A stretch of DNA of 38,990 nt from Thermoplasmatota archaeon (lineage in GTDB: Archaea; Thermoplasmatota; Thermoplasmata; Lutacidiplasmatales; JAMCUS01), in NCBI GenBank assembly GCA_023379385.1, contig JAMCUS010000020.1, positions 1-38,990 on the forward strand, written 5' to 3'. The position numbers and the translations under genes were made by a program. This document shows positions 1 to 7,811 of the stretch, piece by piece (the stretch's first letter is position 1; each line of letters opens with the position of its first letter). The notes under the pieces are model-generated. The model ran no database searches. It was not told the origin of the DNA and saw nothing but the letters and a program-made list of their open reading frames with translations.

Positions 1-339
1 GCGACTGGTAGTAGTAGTAGTGGTTTAAGCGAGGTTGTTCCAATTACTGGAGCCAGCAACACCATATACCTGAGTAGTATAGGATTCAAGGTAACAAATT
101 CTGCAGGTGCTACTCTAAAAGTTAGCAGCTATACGTATACAACTGCAACTGGTACTGCCTATACATATACCCCTGGAACTGGTTGGTCCGCCGGAGCATC
201 TACTGTAGCTGTATCGTCAGGGGCTACAGTAACAATAAATGGTGCTAAAGTATCCGGGTCTAACCTTGCAGGATACACGTTAGAGGTATTCGCACTTAGT
301 TCAGGAGTATCGGTATCTGGATCTGTATCGCTTGACTGA
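1..339 (+). CDS. C-terminal part of a Ser/Thr/Gly-rich, probably secreted surface or pilin-like protein (partial)
   Basis: Frame 1 is open from the window edge to a TGA at 337-339, giving 112 residues with no start in view, so the gene begins outside the window. The product is very rich in Ser, Thr, Gly, Ala and Val with few charged residues, and it ends VSGSVSLD. Alternating small and beta-branched residues suggest a beta-rich extracellular domain, as in archaeal surface proteins or pilins. No membrane anchor or sorting motif is visible in this part, so the surface role is inferred from composition only. A T-rich stretch follows the stop. The downstream gene is convergent. Confidence 0.6.
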   Translation, partial: ATGSSSSGLSEVVPITGASNTIYLSSIGFKVTNSAGATLKVSSYTYTTATGTAYTYTPGTGWSAGASTVAVSSGATVTINGAKVSGSNLAGYTLEVFALSSGVSVSGSVSLD

Positions 340-383
340 ACTCTTTTCTTCAACCTTTTAACTTTTTTTTGTTTCTCTGTTTT
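340..383 (+). terminator. T-rich terminator of the partial surface-protein gene
   Basis: Directly after the stop codon at 339 there are several pyrimidine-rich runs, including a run of eight or nine T. Oligo-T tracts are the usual archaeal termination signal. The convergent lysS gene ends about 80 bases further on. Confidence 0.45.
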
Positions 384-460
384 TGCTGCTTCTGTATCGG
401 CTGTATCTGGTTTGTTACGCTTGTGCTGTGCATCGCATACCGGTTACGTCAGGGGCTATT

Positions 461-1918
461 TCATTTCATCTGCGGAAACAGTATAACCTCTTTTATCGAT
501 GTTGTATCTGTAAGCAGCATTATCATTCGGTCTATACCGAATCCTATACCGCCTGTCGGAGGCATGCCGTATTCCATCGCTTCAATGAAATCATTGTCTA
601 TTGCGTATGTATCTTCAACACCAGCTATCTTCTGTCTTGCCTGCTCTGTGAATCGTTCCTTCTGCTCTACAGGATCTGACAATTCAGAATACGCATTTGC
701 GAATTCCATTCCGTTTATGTACAATTCAAATCTCTCCGCCAGTTTGTTATTACTTCTATGCACTTTTGTGAGTGGCGAAACCTCCTTCGGGAAGTCCGTT
801 ATAAAGGTGGGATTCCGGAGTTCTGGTTGCGCTACTGCTTCAAACAGGTCTACCACCATCTTTCCCAGTGGTGTTTTATTACTGAATGGAATGCTGTGCT
901 CTCCGAGTTTTTTGGCTACTGTCTCTCTGCAGGACTCGTCAAGTTCTATTTCTACACCGTCGTACTCCTTGATGGCATCCAGCATGCTCAACCTTCTCCA
1001 TGGTGCTGTGAAGTCTATCTCCCTGTTCTGGTAGTTTATTCTGTTTCCCATTCCGAGATCTGATAGAACTGACTGAAAAAGATCCTCGGATAGCTTCATC
1101 ATGCCGCTGTAATCCGTATAAGCCTCGTATGCCTCCAGCATGGTGAATTCGGGGTTGTGTCTTGTATCTATATCCTCGTTTCTGAATACCTTGGATAGTT
1201 CGTATACCTTTGGAAATCCCGCTATGATCAATTTTTTCAGGCTGAGTTCCAGTGCAATTCTCAGATAAAGATCCTGATCCAGTGCATTGGAATGTGTTGT
1301 AAATGGCTTGGCGGAAGCACCGCTTGCTATTCTTTCAAGTACCGGTGTCTCCACCTCAAGATATCCACGGGATTCAAAGAATCTCCTTATTGCTCTTATG
1401 ATCATAATTCTTTTGATGGCAATTCTTCTGGCGTCGGGGTTTATTATTAAATCCAGATATCTTTTTCTGTATCTCACCTCTACATCTTTTAATCCATGAT
1501 ACTTTTCAGGTATTGGCAGAAGTGATTTGGACAGAAGTTCAAAAGTGGACAGCAGAACGGTTACCTCGCCTCTTTTCGTGGTGAATATCCTGCCACGCAC
1601 GCCTATGATATCCCCCACCTCCAGGTTTTTAAAGGATTCATAGCTGCTGTTCAGTTCATCTATTTTGCCGTAGATCTGTATAACTCCATCCCAGTCGGCA
1701 AGATCCATGAAACAGCTTTTGCCGTGTTCCCTTACCGCCATAATTCTTCCCGCTATGGAGGCAGTCTCTATACTGCCTTCCTTATACCTTTTCAGGATAT
1801 CGCTTATAGATCCGTCAGGATCGTATGAGTAGCTGTACGGGTTTATATTTAAATCCCTCCAGTATTTTAGCTTGGCCATCTTCTGCTTTCTAATTTCACT
1901 GATGTTGGTTTCTAACAT
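461..1918 (-). CDS. lysS: Lysyl-tRNA synthetase, class II
   Basis: This enzyme charges tRNA-Lys with lysine in the cytoplasm. The 485-residue protein has the class II layout: an N-terminal OB-fold anticodon-binding domain (about residues 53-130), then the catalytic core. Motif 2 is FRNEDIDTRHNPEFTMLE around 245-262 and motif 3 is GIGFGIDRMIML around 457-468. The RHNPEFT string is typical of class II LysRS. Many archaea use the unrelated class I enzyme, so the class II form is informative. The ATG at 1918 has no clear Shine-Dalgarno. An AT-rich box lies about 27 bases upstream, so the message may be leaderless. A second Met at residue 14 is possible but less likely. Confidence 0.95.
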   Translation of the reverse strand: MLETNISEIRKQKMAKLKYWRDLNINPYSYSYDPDGSISDILKRYKEGSIETASIAGRIMAVREHGKSCFMDLADWDGVIQIYGKIDELNSSYESFKNLEVGDIIGVRGRIFTTKRGEVTVLLSTFELLSKSLLPIPEKYHGLKDVEVRYRKRYLDLIINPDARRIAIKRIMIIRAIRRFFESRGYLEVETPVLERIASGASAKPFTTHSNALDQDLYLRIALELSLKKLIIAGFPKVYELSKVFRNEDIDTRHNPEFTMLEAYEAYTDYSGMMKLSEDLFQSVLSDLGMGNRINYQNREIDFTAPWRRLSMLDAIKEYDGVEIELDESCRETVAKKLGEHSIPFSNKTPLGKMVVDLFEAVAQPELRNPTFITDFPKEVSPLTKVHRSNNKLAERFELYINGMEFANAYSELSDPVEQKERFTEQARQKIAGVEDTYAIDNDFIEAMEYGMPPTGGIGFGIDRMIMLLTDTTSIKEVILFPQMK

Positions 1919-1966
1919 GAATGATATAGATGAATATCTAAAATTTAATAACTTCGTCAGTATCTT

Positions 1967-1986
1967 CTGCTGTTAGCGAACAGCAG
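1967..1986. other. Perfect 8-bp hairpin upstream of lysS
   Basis: CTGCTGTT and AACAGCAG are perfect inverted repeats around a 4-base loop. The hairpin sits between the end of the RadA-like gene (2098) and the lysS start (1918). It could end the upstream transcript or form a structured leader. It is not followed by a strong T-run, so terminator status is uncertain. Confidence 0.4.
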
Positions 1987-2097
1987 TTGCTCTATTCCAG
2001 AGGGGTCAGCTCCGCTACTGCCTGCAAAAGCCAGTTCAAAATGGCATATCCCGTGCATGCGTTATTCTACGAATCATGCAATGGACCTGCAGATCAG

Positions 2098-2862
2098 CTA
2101 TTGCGTATAGACCTCAATGCCTTTTGAAGTTATGGCGAATGGCCTTATGGAGGTATCATGGGCACTGCCTCTGTATCGCATAACGGCTATGCCCCTTCTT
2201 ATTTCCCCGCCAACTCTCTGTTTGAACAATCGTATCTCGCCCCTGCTGAGAACGAATTCAGCAGGGATATCATCCTCTCTGGGTATGGAGGTGATCAGTA
2301 GAGAGGTGGTCTCGGATTCCGATAGGAATCTAAGAAACGATTGAAGTTCGACTCTTTCCGCATTCAGCGAAGAATTTCTGAATGCGAATAGCCTTAAAGC
2401 GGTAAGTGAATCCACAACAACCCTGTGATATTTCACTCTCTCAAGTTCCTTGCTGAGCTTCACATATATCGACTGGATGGAGAGTTCATAGGGATTTTCA
2501 GAAGAACTTTTCTTTATTTCGTCTATATCCTTCATCACCTTGACATCCCCTAAAGCTCTGACCTCCTGGACATGCTTGCTTTTTTTGAGTGAGGATATTT
2601 CCGGTGTGGCATCAAGTATAACAAAATTGCTCAGGTCCCATCCAAAGACCTTTGCATTCTCCTTTATCTCGCTCGGAGGCCTGATAGCCTCTACGTAAAG
2701 CACATTCTCACCTTTTTTTATGCCTTCCAGCATGAACTGCAGGGCAAGAATCGTTTTACCAGATCCTTCGTCACCGGTCACAATATAGGGTCTCTGGGCT
2801 ATCAGGCCTCCGTTCATCATTTTATCTAATCCAGCAATACCTGTACTTAATCTTATCAGCAT
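2098..2862 (-). CDS. RadA/KaiC-like (RAD55 family) ATPase
   Basis: A single RecA-fold ATPase domain fills this 254-residue protein. Walker A is GDEGSGKT at about 30-37, and the Walker B region RVVVDSLTALR lies near 147-157. The opening (STGIAGLDKMMNGGL) is the classic KaiC/RadA-like start. Such archaeal proteins are usually signalling or regulatory ATPases; the actual role is unknown. It lies 13 bases after the related 496-residue ATPase and has its own AGGAG ribosome binding site before ATG 2862, so the two form an operon. Both begin alike, which suggests duplication and perhaps a heteromeric complex (inference). Confidence 0.8.
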   Translation of the reverse strand: MLIRLSTGIAGLDKMMNGGLIAQRPYIVTGDEGSGKTILALQFMLEGIKKGENVLYVEAIRPPSEIKENAKVFGWDLSNFVILDATPEISSLKKSKHVQEVRALGDVKVMKDIDEIKKSSSENPYELSIQSIYVKLSKELERVKYHRVVVDSLTALRLFAFRNSSLNAERVELQSFLRFLSESETTSLLITSIPREDDIPAEFVLSRGEIRLFKQRVGGEIRRGIAVMRYRGSAHDTSIRPFAITSKGIEVYTQ

Positions 2863-2875
2863 ATGGATTCATCTC

Positions 2876-4366
2876 CTATTTTTCTTTACCTTTCCCTTTT
2901 GTTTTACGACTTTCCTTTTTTCCTCTGGCAGTAACCTTTTTCTTTCTGGAGGGTGCTCTTCCTGTTCCTTTTGTCTTTGTGCCTTCCTCCGTTAATGCCT
3001 TTTCTTTATACGGGGTTGTTTCTGTCTGAATTGCGGTCATCTCCTTAGCCTCTTCACTGGCTTTTGGAACATTACCGGTGGTTAATGTACTGTCTATCCT
3101 CTCTGCCATTTCCTGTTCTGCTGCGTTTTTATTGATTACGGGGTTAATTTCCGCAGCCTGTATATCAACCTTTTCATCTGCTTCTTCATTATACTGTGCT
3201 GTGGCCTCCTTTTCGCTGCTCACGGCATCTGCGTTATGGCTACTTACCTCTGCAGGCACCGCTTCCGCGCCTTCAGCCATATCAGAAACAGTTGCTTTTT
3301 CTTCTTCCTGAGATTTGTACAGGTACATCTTGTAGTCTACGAGTTTCTTCGCCTTTGAAGTCAGCTGTGCTGCAAAATCGTATTCCTTTGATTTAAGAGC
3401 ATTAACGGCTTTTGTTACCATGTTCCTCTCCTCCGATATATCCATGGAGGTACCGCTCAACAATTTCAGATCCTCAAGAATTGTGGAAATATTCCTGTAT
3501 ATTGCTGTAACTATCGCTGATTGCCTTACCTCTTCAGTAACGGGTGTTTTTACCTGTTTCGGAACAGGTGGAACCTCTATATTTTCCTCTATTGATACGT
3601 TGGTAGAAAGATCTATCTTTATTGTGCCATTCAATATCGTATAGGGATGTATATATTGATCATAATTGCTGCCCTTGTACTTTTCTATCCATATAGCATA
3701 TTTGATGCGATCTCTGTCTATATACATATGCGTTCTTATCTCTCCCCTTGATAGAAAGAGTTCGGGAAGCAGGGAATCCATATTGGGTATATCTGCAACT
3801 ACTATAACTGTAGAACTGAGCTCGGAAAGGAATCTCATAAACGACTGTATACCCGTATTTGAATCATATCCCTCCATACAGAAATATTTCAGAGCTGTTA
3901 TGGAGTCTATCACAATTCGATCATACATTTTCTTCATTGTTTCAAGTCTGAGTGTGGATTGAAGTGCTGTAAACGATACCTCTATTTTATTAAATTCAGG
4001 ACTTTTCCGTATCTGTTCTGATACATCTTTAAAGGACTCCACGGATCTGACAGATGCTATGTCCTTTACAGGGGTTTTTTCATAGGTCATGATATCAGAA
4101 ATGGCATCAAATACATTTATACCGATGAAATTATTGTCGTACCTCCCCAGATTCTGTTTTATTTCATTGGGTGGTCTTACAAGTGTAACCAGAAGAACAT
4201 TCTGATTTTTTTTAACTCCATCTATAAGAAATTCCGTAGCTATTGTTGATTTGCCACTTCCAGGAACACCTGATAGTATGTATGGCCTTCCAGGTATCAA
4301 GCCACCATCAAGCATTTTATCAAGTTCAGGGTTACCTGTAGAAATTCTACCTATGGTTAAACTCAT
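2876..4366 (-). CDS. RadA/KaiC-like ATPase with long charged C-terminal extension
   Basis: The N-terminal ~245 residues are a KaiC-like ATPase with Walker A GVPGSGKST (about 33-41) and a Walker B region RIVIDSITAL. A helical segment follows (about 275-345), then an acidic Glu/Ala-rich low-complexity stretch, and finally a strongly basic Lys/Arg tail that may bind nucleic acid (inference). I chose ATG 4366. It carries a GGTG motif five bases upstream and gives MSLTIGRIST, which aligns with the paralogue downstream. A TTG nine codons further up is an unlikely start. It is the first gene of a two-gene operon. No known family gives it a precise role. Confidence 0.8.
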   Translation of the reverse strand: MSLTIGRISTGNPELDKMLDGGLIPGRPYILSGVPGSGKSTIATEFLIDGVKKNQNVLLVTLVRPPNEIKQNLGRYDNNFIGINVFDAISDIMTYEKTPVKDIASVRSVESFKDVSEQIRKSPEFNKIEVSFTALQSTLRLETMKKMYDRIVIDSITALKYFCMEGYDSNTGIQSFMRFLSELSSTVIVVADIPNMDSLLPELFLSRGEIRTHMYIDRDRIKYAIWIEKYKGSNYDQYIHPYTILNGTIKIDLSTNVSIEENIEVPPVPKQVKTPVTEEVRQSAIVTAIYRNISTILEDLKLLSGTSMDISEERNMVTKAVNALKSKEYDFAAQLTSKAKKLVDYKMYLYKSQEEEKATVSDMAEGAEAVPAEVSSHNADAVSSEKEATAQYNEEADEKVDIQAAEINPVINKNAAEQEMAERIDSTLTTGNVPKASEEAKEMTAIQTETTPYKEKALTEEGTKTKGTGRAPSRKKKVTARGKKESRKTKGKGKEK

Positions 4367-4393
4367 GAATACACCATGCGTACCTATGTACAA

Positions 4394-4760
4394 CTAAATA
4401 TCTTCATTAGATATAACCTTAACTTTATTTGTTAGTTATGATTGCGGGATAAATTGCACAGGTATTCACCTGATCAAAACCCATATGGATTTGACCATTA
4501 ACCAGCTGTTATGCACTTTATAAGGAGTCAGGGAAACGGGTTTGAAAACAGTAAAACTCCGTTGCTTTGGCTGAGGAGTTGTTGACAGGCCGTAAGGGAA
4601 TGCTAAAAACTGTTTGTTTTAGTTCTGAAAAAATATGTTTTGGGTGTAAATTTTTGAATAACCTGTCAAATCATTATCTTTTTTTATAGACTGTTGATTC
4701 TGTTTATTTACACAAACTATATAAGAAACTTTGTTATAAGAAGTCAATATTAAAGGCAAG
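4394..4760. other. Intergenic region with an IS605-type end relic
   Basis: No convincing gene is visible. The AT-rich flanks hold the promoter regions of the genes on either side, including a TATA-like ACTATATAAG near 4715-4725 for the metallopeptidase gene. The middle holds the hairpin-bearing segment listed separately at 4547-4590. Confidence 0.4.
4547..4590 (+). ncRNA. Solo IS200/IS605 right-end (omega-RNA-like) hairpin relic, copy 1
   Basis: AACTCC (4555-4560) and GGAGTT (4575-4580) form a 6-bp stem around a GCTTTGGCT-type loop. The segment GTAAAAC...GCTTTGGCTGAGGAG matches the one at 22521-22556 at about 25 of 30 positions. A CTC-GGCTTTAGC-GAG hairpin is the usual right end of IS605-group elements and the scaffold end of TnpB guide RNAs. 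No tnpB gene is adjacent, so this is a relic or a solo RNA. The family assignment rests on pattern recognition. Confidence 0.35.
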
Positions 4761-5645
4761 GTGGTGATATGTATTACTGTACTTACCATAAAAAATATAA
4801 ATTCTAAAATTGCAGTTAACAGGAATATGAATAAAAAAGCAATAGCAAAGATGGGGTTTCTCAACTCAATTGTGAGTGATGTTCCAGTCTTTCTGGTAGA
4901 TGAACAACTTATGGATCAAATAAGCCCCCCTAAGAAGGGATTAAATAGAGAATGCGTTAGAGAGATTTTATCACATGCATTTAAAAGTAGCGATAACAAT
5001 GGATTAGATGAAGGTTATTTTTCTGATGAAGAGGTGGAAAAAGTTGACGGAACATGGGGCAAAATGGAGGAATGCAGGAAGGTACTATATCCATCAATAG
5101 GCGTATATATGAATTCTGTTATGCCAGCTCTTGTTAATAAATATACAACCTTCGAAATTAGTGGAAGAGCCATATTTATCTGCCCTGAAAGAGTTAAAGC
5201 AAATTCATCATCTAAAAGCTTTGATGACATTTTTCTGGCAGTTCTTTTTCATGAATTTGTGCATGCATATATATCCGGTGGACATTCCAGTCTAAAATAT
5301 TACGAACAGGTGATAGAAGAATCCCTTGCTGATGCCATATCGTTTTCAAGATTTACTGACGAAACTGAACTGTTCAATGTTTCTAAATTTCTCTCTGATC
5401 CCGGAAGACCAGCAGAGTATACCGGGTATGTATACTGGACGGAGCTTTCAAGGCATTATCCGCTAATTGAAATAGTGGATAACTTGAAACAGAACAGGAT
5501 TCCATTGCCAGTATTTAGTTCTATAATGCCTTTTGTAATGCCTTTTGTTGTTCCACATATATTACATCATTTACATCATTATGTGAATGCAGGAAAAGAT
5601 CGCATCCTAAAACACATAGCTCTGCGTATTTTAATGCATTCATAA
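4761..5645 (+). CDS. Putative zinc metallopeptidase (HExxH protein)
   Basis: The 294-residue protein contains HEFVH at about 164-168 in a hydrophobic helix (FLAVLFHEFVHAYI). About 20 residues later comes EESLADAISF, whose Glu fits the third zinc ligand of gluzincin peptidases. These two motifs are the whole basis of the call; I recognise no named family. A His-rich segment occurs near the C-terminus. The frame opens with GTG 4761 beside an AAGGTGGTGAT sequence; ATG 4827 (residue 23) is an alternative start. An out-of-frame ATG at 4769 opens a 12-codon ORF across the same signal. The gene stands alone in an accessory patch, so the substrate is unknown. Confidence 0.6.
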   Translation: MVICITVLTIKNINSKIAVNRNMNKKAIAKMGFLNSIVSDVPVFLVDEQLMDQISPPKKGLNRECVREILSHAFKSSDNNGLDEGYFSDEEVEKVDGTWGKMEECRKVLYPSIGVYMNSVMPALVNKYTTFEISGRAIFICPERVKANSSSKSFDDIFLAVLFHEFVHAYISGGHSSLKYYEQVIEESLADAISFSRFTDETELFNVSKFLSDPGRPAEYTGYVYWTELSRHYPLIEIVDNLKQNRIPLPVFSSIMPFVMPFVVPHILHHLHHYVNAGKDRILKHIALRILMHS

Positions 5646-5929
5646 TTTGAAAATTGAAATCCATAATAGCGCATAGAACTATGGGTTAAGTTTACTTGCT
5701 GACAGGTAAATCAAATCCCACCATAAGAACTAAAGAATATGACTGATATTTAGAGTCAATCAAAAGTTGCAGTTTAAACATATTGTTAGGGTTAGAGGTT
5801 CCACACTAAATTCTCTGGAGTAATGTAATCGATGTAAATCTTTTTATTATTTTTATACTCTTTTGCAGCCTGCCAACCACAAAATTTATGGACTACATGG
5901 CTATACCCACGTATACTCTAATACAAAGG
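5646..5929. other. Intergenic region without recognisable gene
   Basis: No ORF with coding character is seen on either strand here. The right end leads into the TATA box and palindrome listed separately. Confidence 0.4.
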
Positions 5930-5965
5930 TTTATATAGCATTATAACAACGACACGTTGTTATAA
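5930..5965 (+). promoter_or_regulatory. TATA box plus perfect 11-bp palindromic operator
   Basis: TTTATATA (5930-5937) is followed by TTATAACAACG, a 3-base spacer ACA, and its exact reverse complement CGTTGTTATAA (5941-5965). The palindrome ends three bases before the ATG at 5969 and would cover the expected transcription start about 25 bases after the TATA box. This fits an autoregulatory operator or a 5' hairpin in the mRNA. Confidence 0.6.
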
Positions 5966-5968
5966 AAA

Positions 5969-6166
5969 ATGACAAAAGTAAAGGTAAGTAAGAATGATGC
6001 AAAGGTGCTAAGGGCTATCCAAGAGCAGATCCTTAGAAAAGGCACAGATAAATTAAAGGATCTTCCTGTAGTTTGCCCTGAGTGTGGGAGGAGGCAAATG
6101 TCTGGAATAGGTATAACTGCAGAACATTGGGAATGTGAATGTGTGGATATTCTCAAGATGGTGTAA
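5969..6166 (+). CDS. Small Cys-rich (zinc-binding-like) protein
   Basis: The 65-residue protein has a basic helical N-terminus (KVSKNDAKVLRAIQEQ) and a Cys cluster CPECG at about 36-40, followed by CEC near 56-58. Four cysteines in CxxC...CxC form could hold one zinc ion. Small proteins of this type are frequent on archaeal plasmids and viruses, but I recognise no family. The start is fixed by the TATA box and palindrome directly upstream. The 3' end overlaps a second small ORF in another frame. Confidence 0.5.
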   Translation: MTKVKVSKNDAKVLRAIQEQILRKGTDKLKDLPVVCPECGRRQMSGIGITAEHWECECVDILKMV

Positions 6167-6261
6167 AGATTGGTACCGGCGGTTTAATTGCCTTAGGTAC
6201 TGTAATTGGAATTGGTGTGACTGCGTTAGCATGGTGGCTATCTTCTAAGAAAGAGAGATAG
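6139..6261 (+). CDS. 40-aa single-pass membrane protein overlapping the Cys-rich gene
   Basis: ATG 6139 opens 40 codons to TAG 6259-6261, overlapping the end of the previous gene by 28 bases in another frame. The product is MCGYSQDGVK, then a Gly-rich hydrophobic helix (about residues 11-34, ending LAWWL), then a basic tail SSKKER. This matches the layout of a tiny single-pass membrane protein with the positive end inside. Size and overlap suggest a plasmid, virus or toxin-like origin. Function is unknown and the start is not certain. Confidence 0.45.
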   Translation: MCGYSQDGVKIGTGGLIALGTVIGIGVTALAWWLSSKKER

Positions 6262-6357
6262 GGTGAGGATTGATAAAATGGTAACAAGGTAGTAGGAGGA
6301 AAGCGAGTACAATCTACTATTCGTCTCTCAGAGAGAGGCACTGTATTGATACGCATG

Positions 6358-6408
6358 AGTTGCCAACCTTAATTGCGGGCTCGAAGCCCAAAGAGAGAGT
6401 CGGCAACT
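6358..6408. other. Nested hairpin structure
   Basis: AGTTGCC (6358-6364) pairs with GGCAACT (6402-6408). Inside it, GGGCT pairs with AGCCC around a CGA loop (6377-6389). The element lies between the small-protein pair and the fossil transposase. It may be part of the end of a decayed mobile element or a terminator. Confidence 0.35.
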
Positions 6409-6423
6409 ACTCCTACTCAAAGT

Positions 6424-6866
6424 ACTCCTATTGTTATAGGGGTACTGTCTAAAGAGCTTTTTCATAGTAGAGAGAATCTCTACTCTTTGCTAATAATGCA
6501 GAGCACACGATACCGAGGACAAACAACTCCATAGAGAGATTCTTCAGGAAAGTGAGGAAAAATGTGAGGAAGAGATGTGGTAACAAGGCAACAGGAACTG
6601 TTCTATCACAGAGCGGAGAAAGTTTGGCACTGTTCCAGAACATGTCAAATCCACTATACATCAAAACAGTATTCGGACAGGAAGATGTTGCTGCGACCTA
6701 TGCACTATACAGAAAAAAGCTGAAGAAAACATGCATGAATAAAAGCAAGATGATAAAACTGGTGGATATAGGCATAGAAAAGATATTATCAGATTCCCTA
6801 CCAGGCACACCATATACAGAAGAACAGATGAATGCGTTTTATTCATCTATAAGAATTGGGCAGTGA
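6424..6866 (+). pseudogene. Frameshifted C-terminal fragment of a DDE transposase
   Basis: The frame ending at 6866 can be read back to 6471. It contains HTIPRTNNSIERFFRKVRK followed by a basic region and LFQNMSNPLYI. The TNNxIExFF string is the usual setting of the catalytic Glu near the end of DDE transposases. Upstream, a different frame reads GVLSKELFHSRENLYSLL up to about 6490, which fits the preceding helix of the same protein, so a one-base frameshift lies near 6489. The rest of the transposase is missing. The IS family is not clear. The GTG at 6552 that could start a 104-aa protein is therefore probably internal. Confidence 0.6.
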
Positions 6867-7158
6867 AGTTATAATTTACTGAGACTATTGAAATAACATC
6901 TCATTTGTTATTTTTCGTAATACGAAACTTACCTAACAGATAGATATCAATACGTCTAGTATATCAAAAAATTTTTCAGGGATCAACAATTTTCAACAAG
7001 AAACAATCTAAAAATTTATTCTCCTAACGGTATATAATCGGCGTAGTGAACAGGAGAAAGTATATATATTCACATACTGATTGGTAAAATGGTATCCATG
7101 CATAACAGAAAGATCACTGAATTGTGCTGAAGGATCTGATTGTTTGCTGACAATTCGC

Positions 7159-7803
7159 CTATACCTGGGTTAACTGATCGAGGATGCCCGATATGTTTTC
7201 TTTGTTGCTTTCACAATATTCATCAATTTTTTTGTTTAAACTTGATTCATCATCGTTTTCTTCGATGTCACATATAATTTCTAAAGAAGGATTTACAACA
7301 ATTAATTTAATATTTGCATTTCTCTTCTCATTATGAAAGCTAACTTCACAATTCACTAGATAAAATTGTTTGCAAAGCGAATTCGAATTTTTTATTTTTA
7401 TATCCTTGCATGTTGTTGTCAATTGCCGTTGTGAACTCAATGTTTGCTTTATTTCATTGGTTAATGATTTTATATCTTGATGGTCTGAATCCATAACAAT
7501 ATATAACTTATTGTTAGAGTTGTTTTTCATTGCGAAACTTACAATTACGTCGCTCAATAGTGATATTATACCTTTTTTACCATTTTCACTTTTTATCAAT
7601 ACATGATATGGTGATGAAGGTTCTATAAAATTTCTTATTTCAGTTGTTTCTTTATTTTTTTGTTTGTTTTTTGGAACACTATTGTTAAAATTTTTTATTT
7701 GACTTTTTTCTGTTTTACAATATTTTTTTAGAATATATTCAATAAAAAACAGATCATGCTTGCCTTCCACCACACACATGATCTTATTCTTATCAATAGC
7801 CAT
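7159..7803 (-). CDS. TOPRIM-domain nuclease-like protein, partner of the OLD-type ATPase
   Basis: The 214-residue protein has the TOPRIM hallmarks: a Glu in VVEGKHD (E13) and a DxD motif in YIVMDSDHQD (D105, D107). These residues normally bind metal in topoisomerase-primase and OLD-type nucleases. The protein is Lys/Asn/Ser-rich and has no other recognised domain. ATG 7803 lies 8 bases after the stop of the AAA ATPase gene, so the two are co-transcribed. A separate ATPase and TOPRIM pair resembles split OLD or PARIS-like anti-phage modules. The function is inferred from that arrangement. The exact DUF family cannot be decided without a profile search. Confidence 0.65.
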   Translation of the reverse strand: MAIDKNKIMCVVEGKHDLFFIEYILKKYCKTEKSQIKNFNNSVPKNKQKNKETTEIRNFIEPSSPYHVLIKSENGKKGIISLLSDVIVSFAMKNNSNNKLYIVMDSDHQDIKSLTNEIKQTLSSQRQLTTTCKDIKIKNSNSLCKQFYLVNCEVSFHNEKRNANIKLIVVNPSLEIICDIEENDDESSLNKKIDEYCESNKENISGILDQLTQV

Positions 7804-7811
7804 AGAATAAT

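Noticed and set aside
369-1034. 221-codon plus-strand ORF
   Set aside because: It lies antisense to the conserved catalytic part of LysRS, whose motifs fix the real frame.
4367-4393. TTG start for the larger RadA-like ATPase
   Set aside because: ATG 4366 has a GGTG signal and aligns with the paralogue; the TTG does not.
6370-6395. tRNA T-arm-like GGGCTCGAAGCCC
   Set aside because: Only a hairpin; no acceptor, D or anticodon arm can be built around it.
6867-7158. Possible gene between the fossil transposase and the TOPRIM gene
   Set aside because: Stops in all frames and no start with a ribosome binding site; nothing recognisable in this 290-base stretch.
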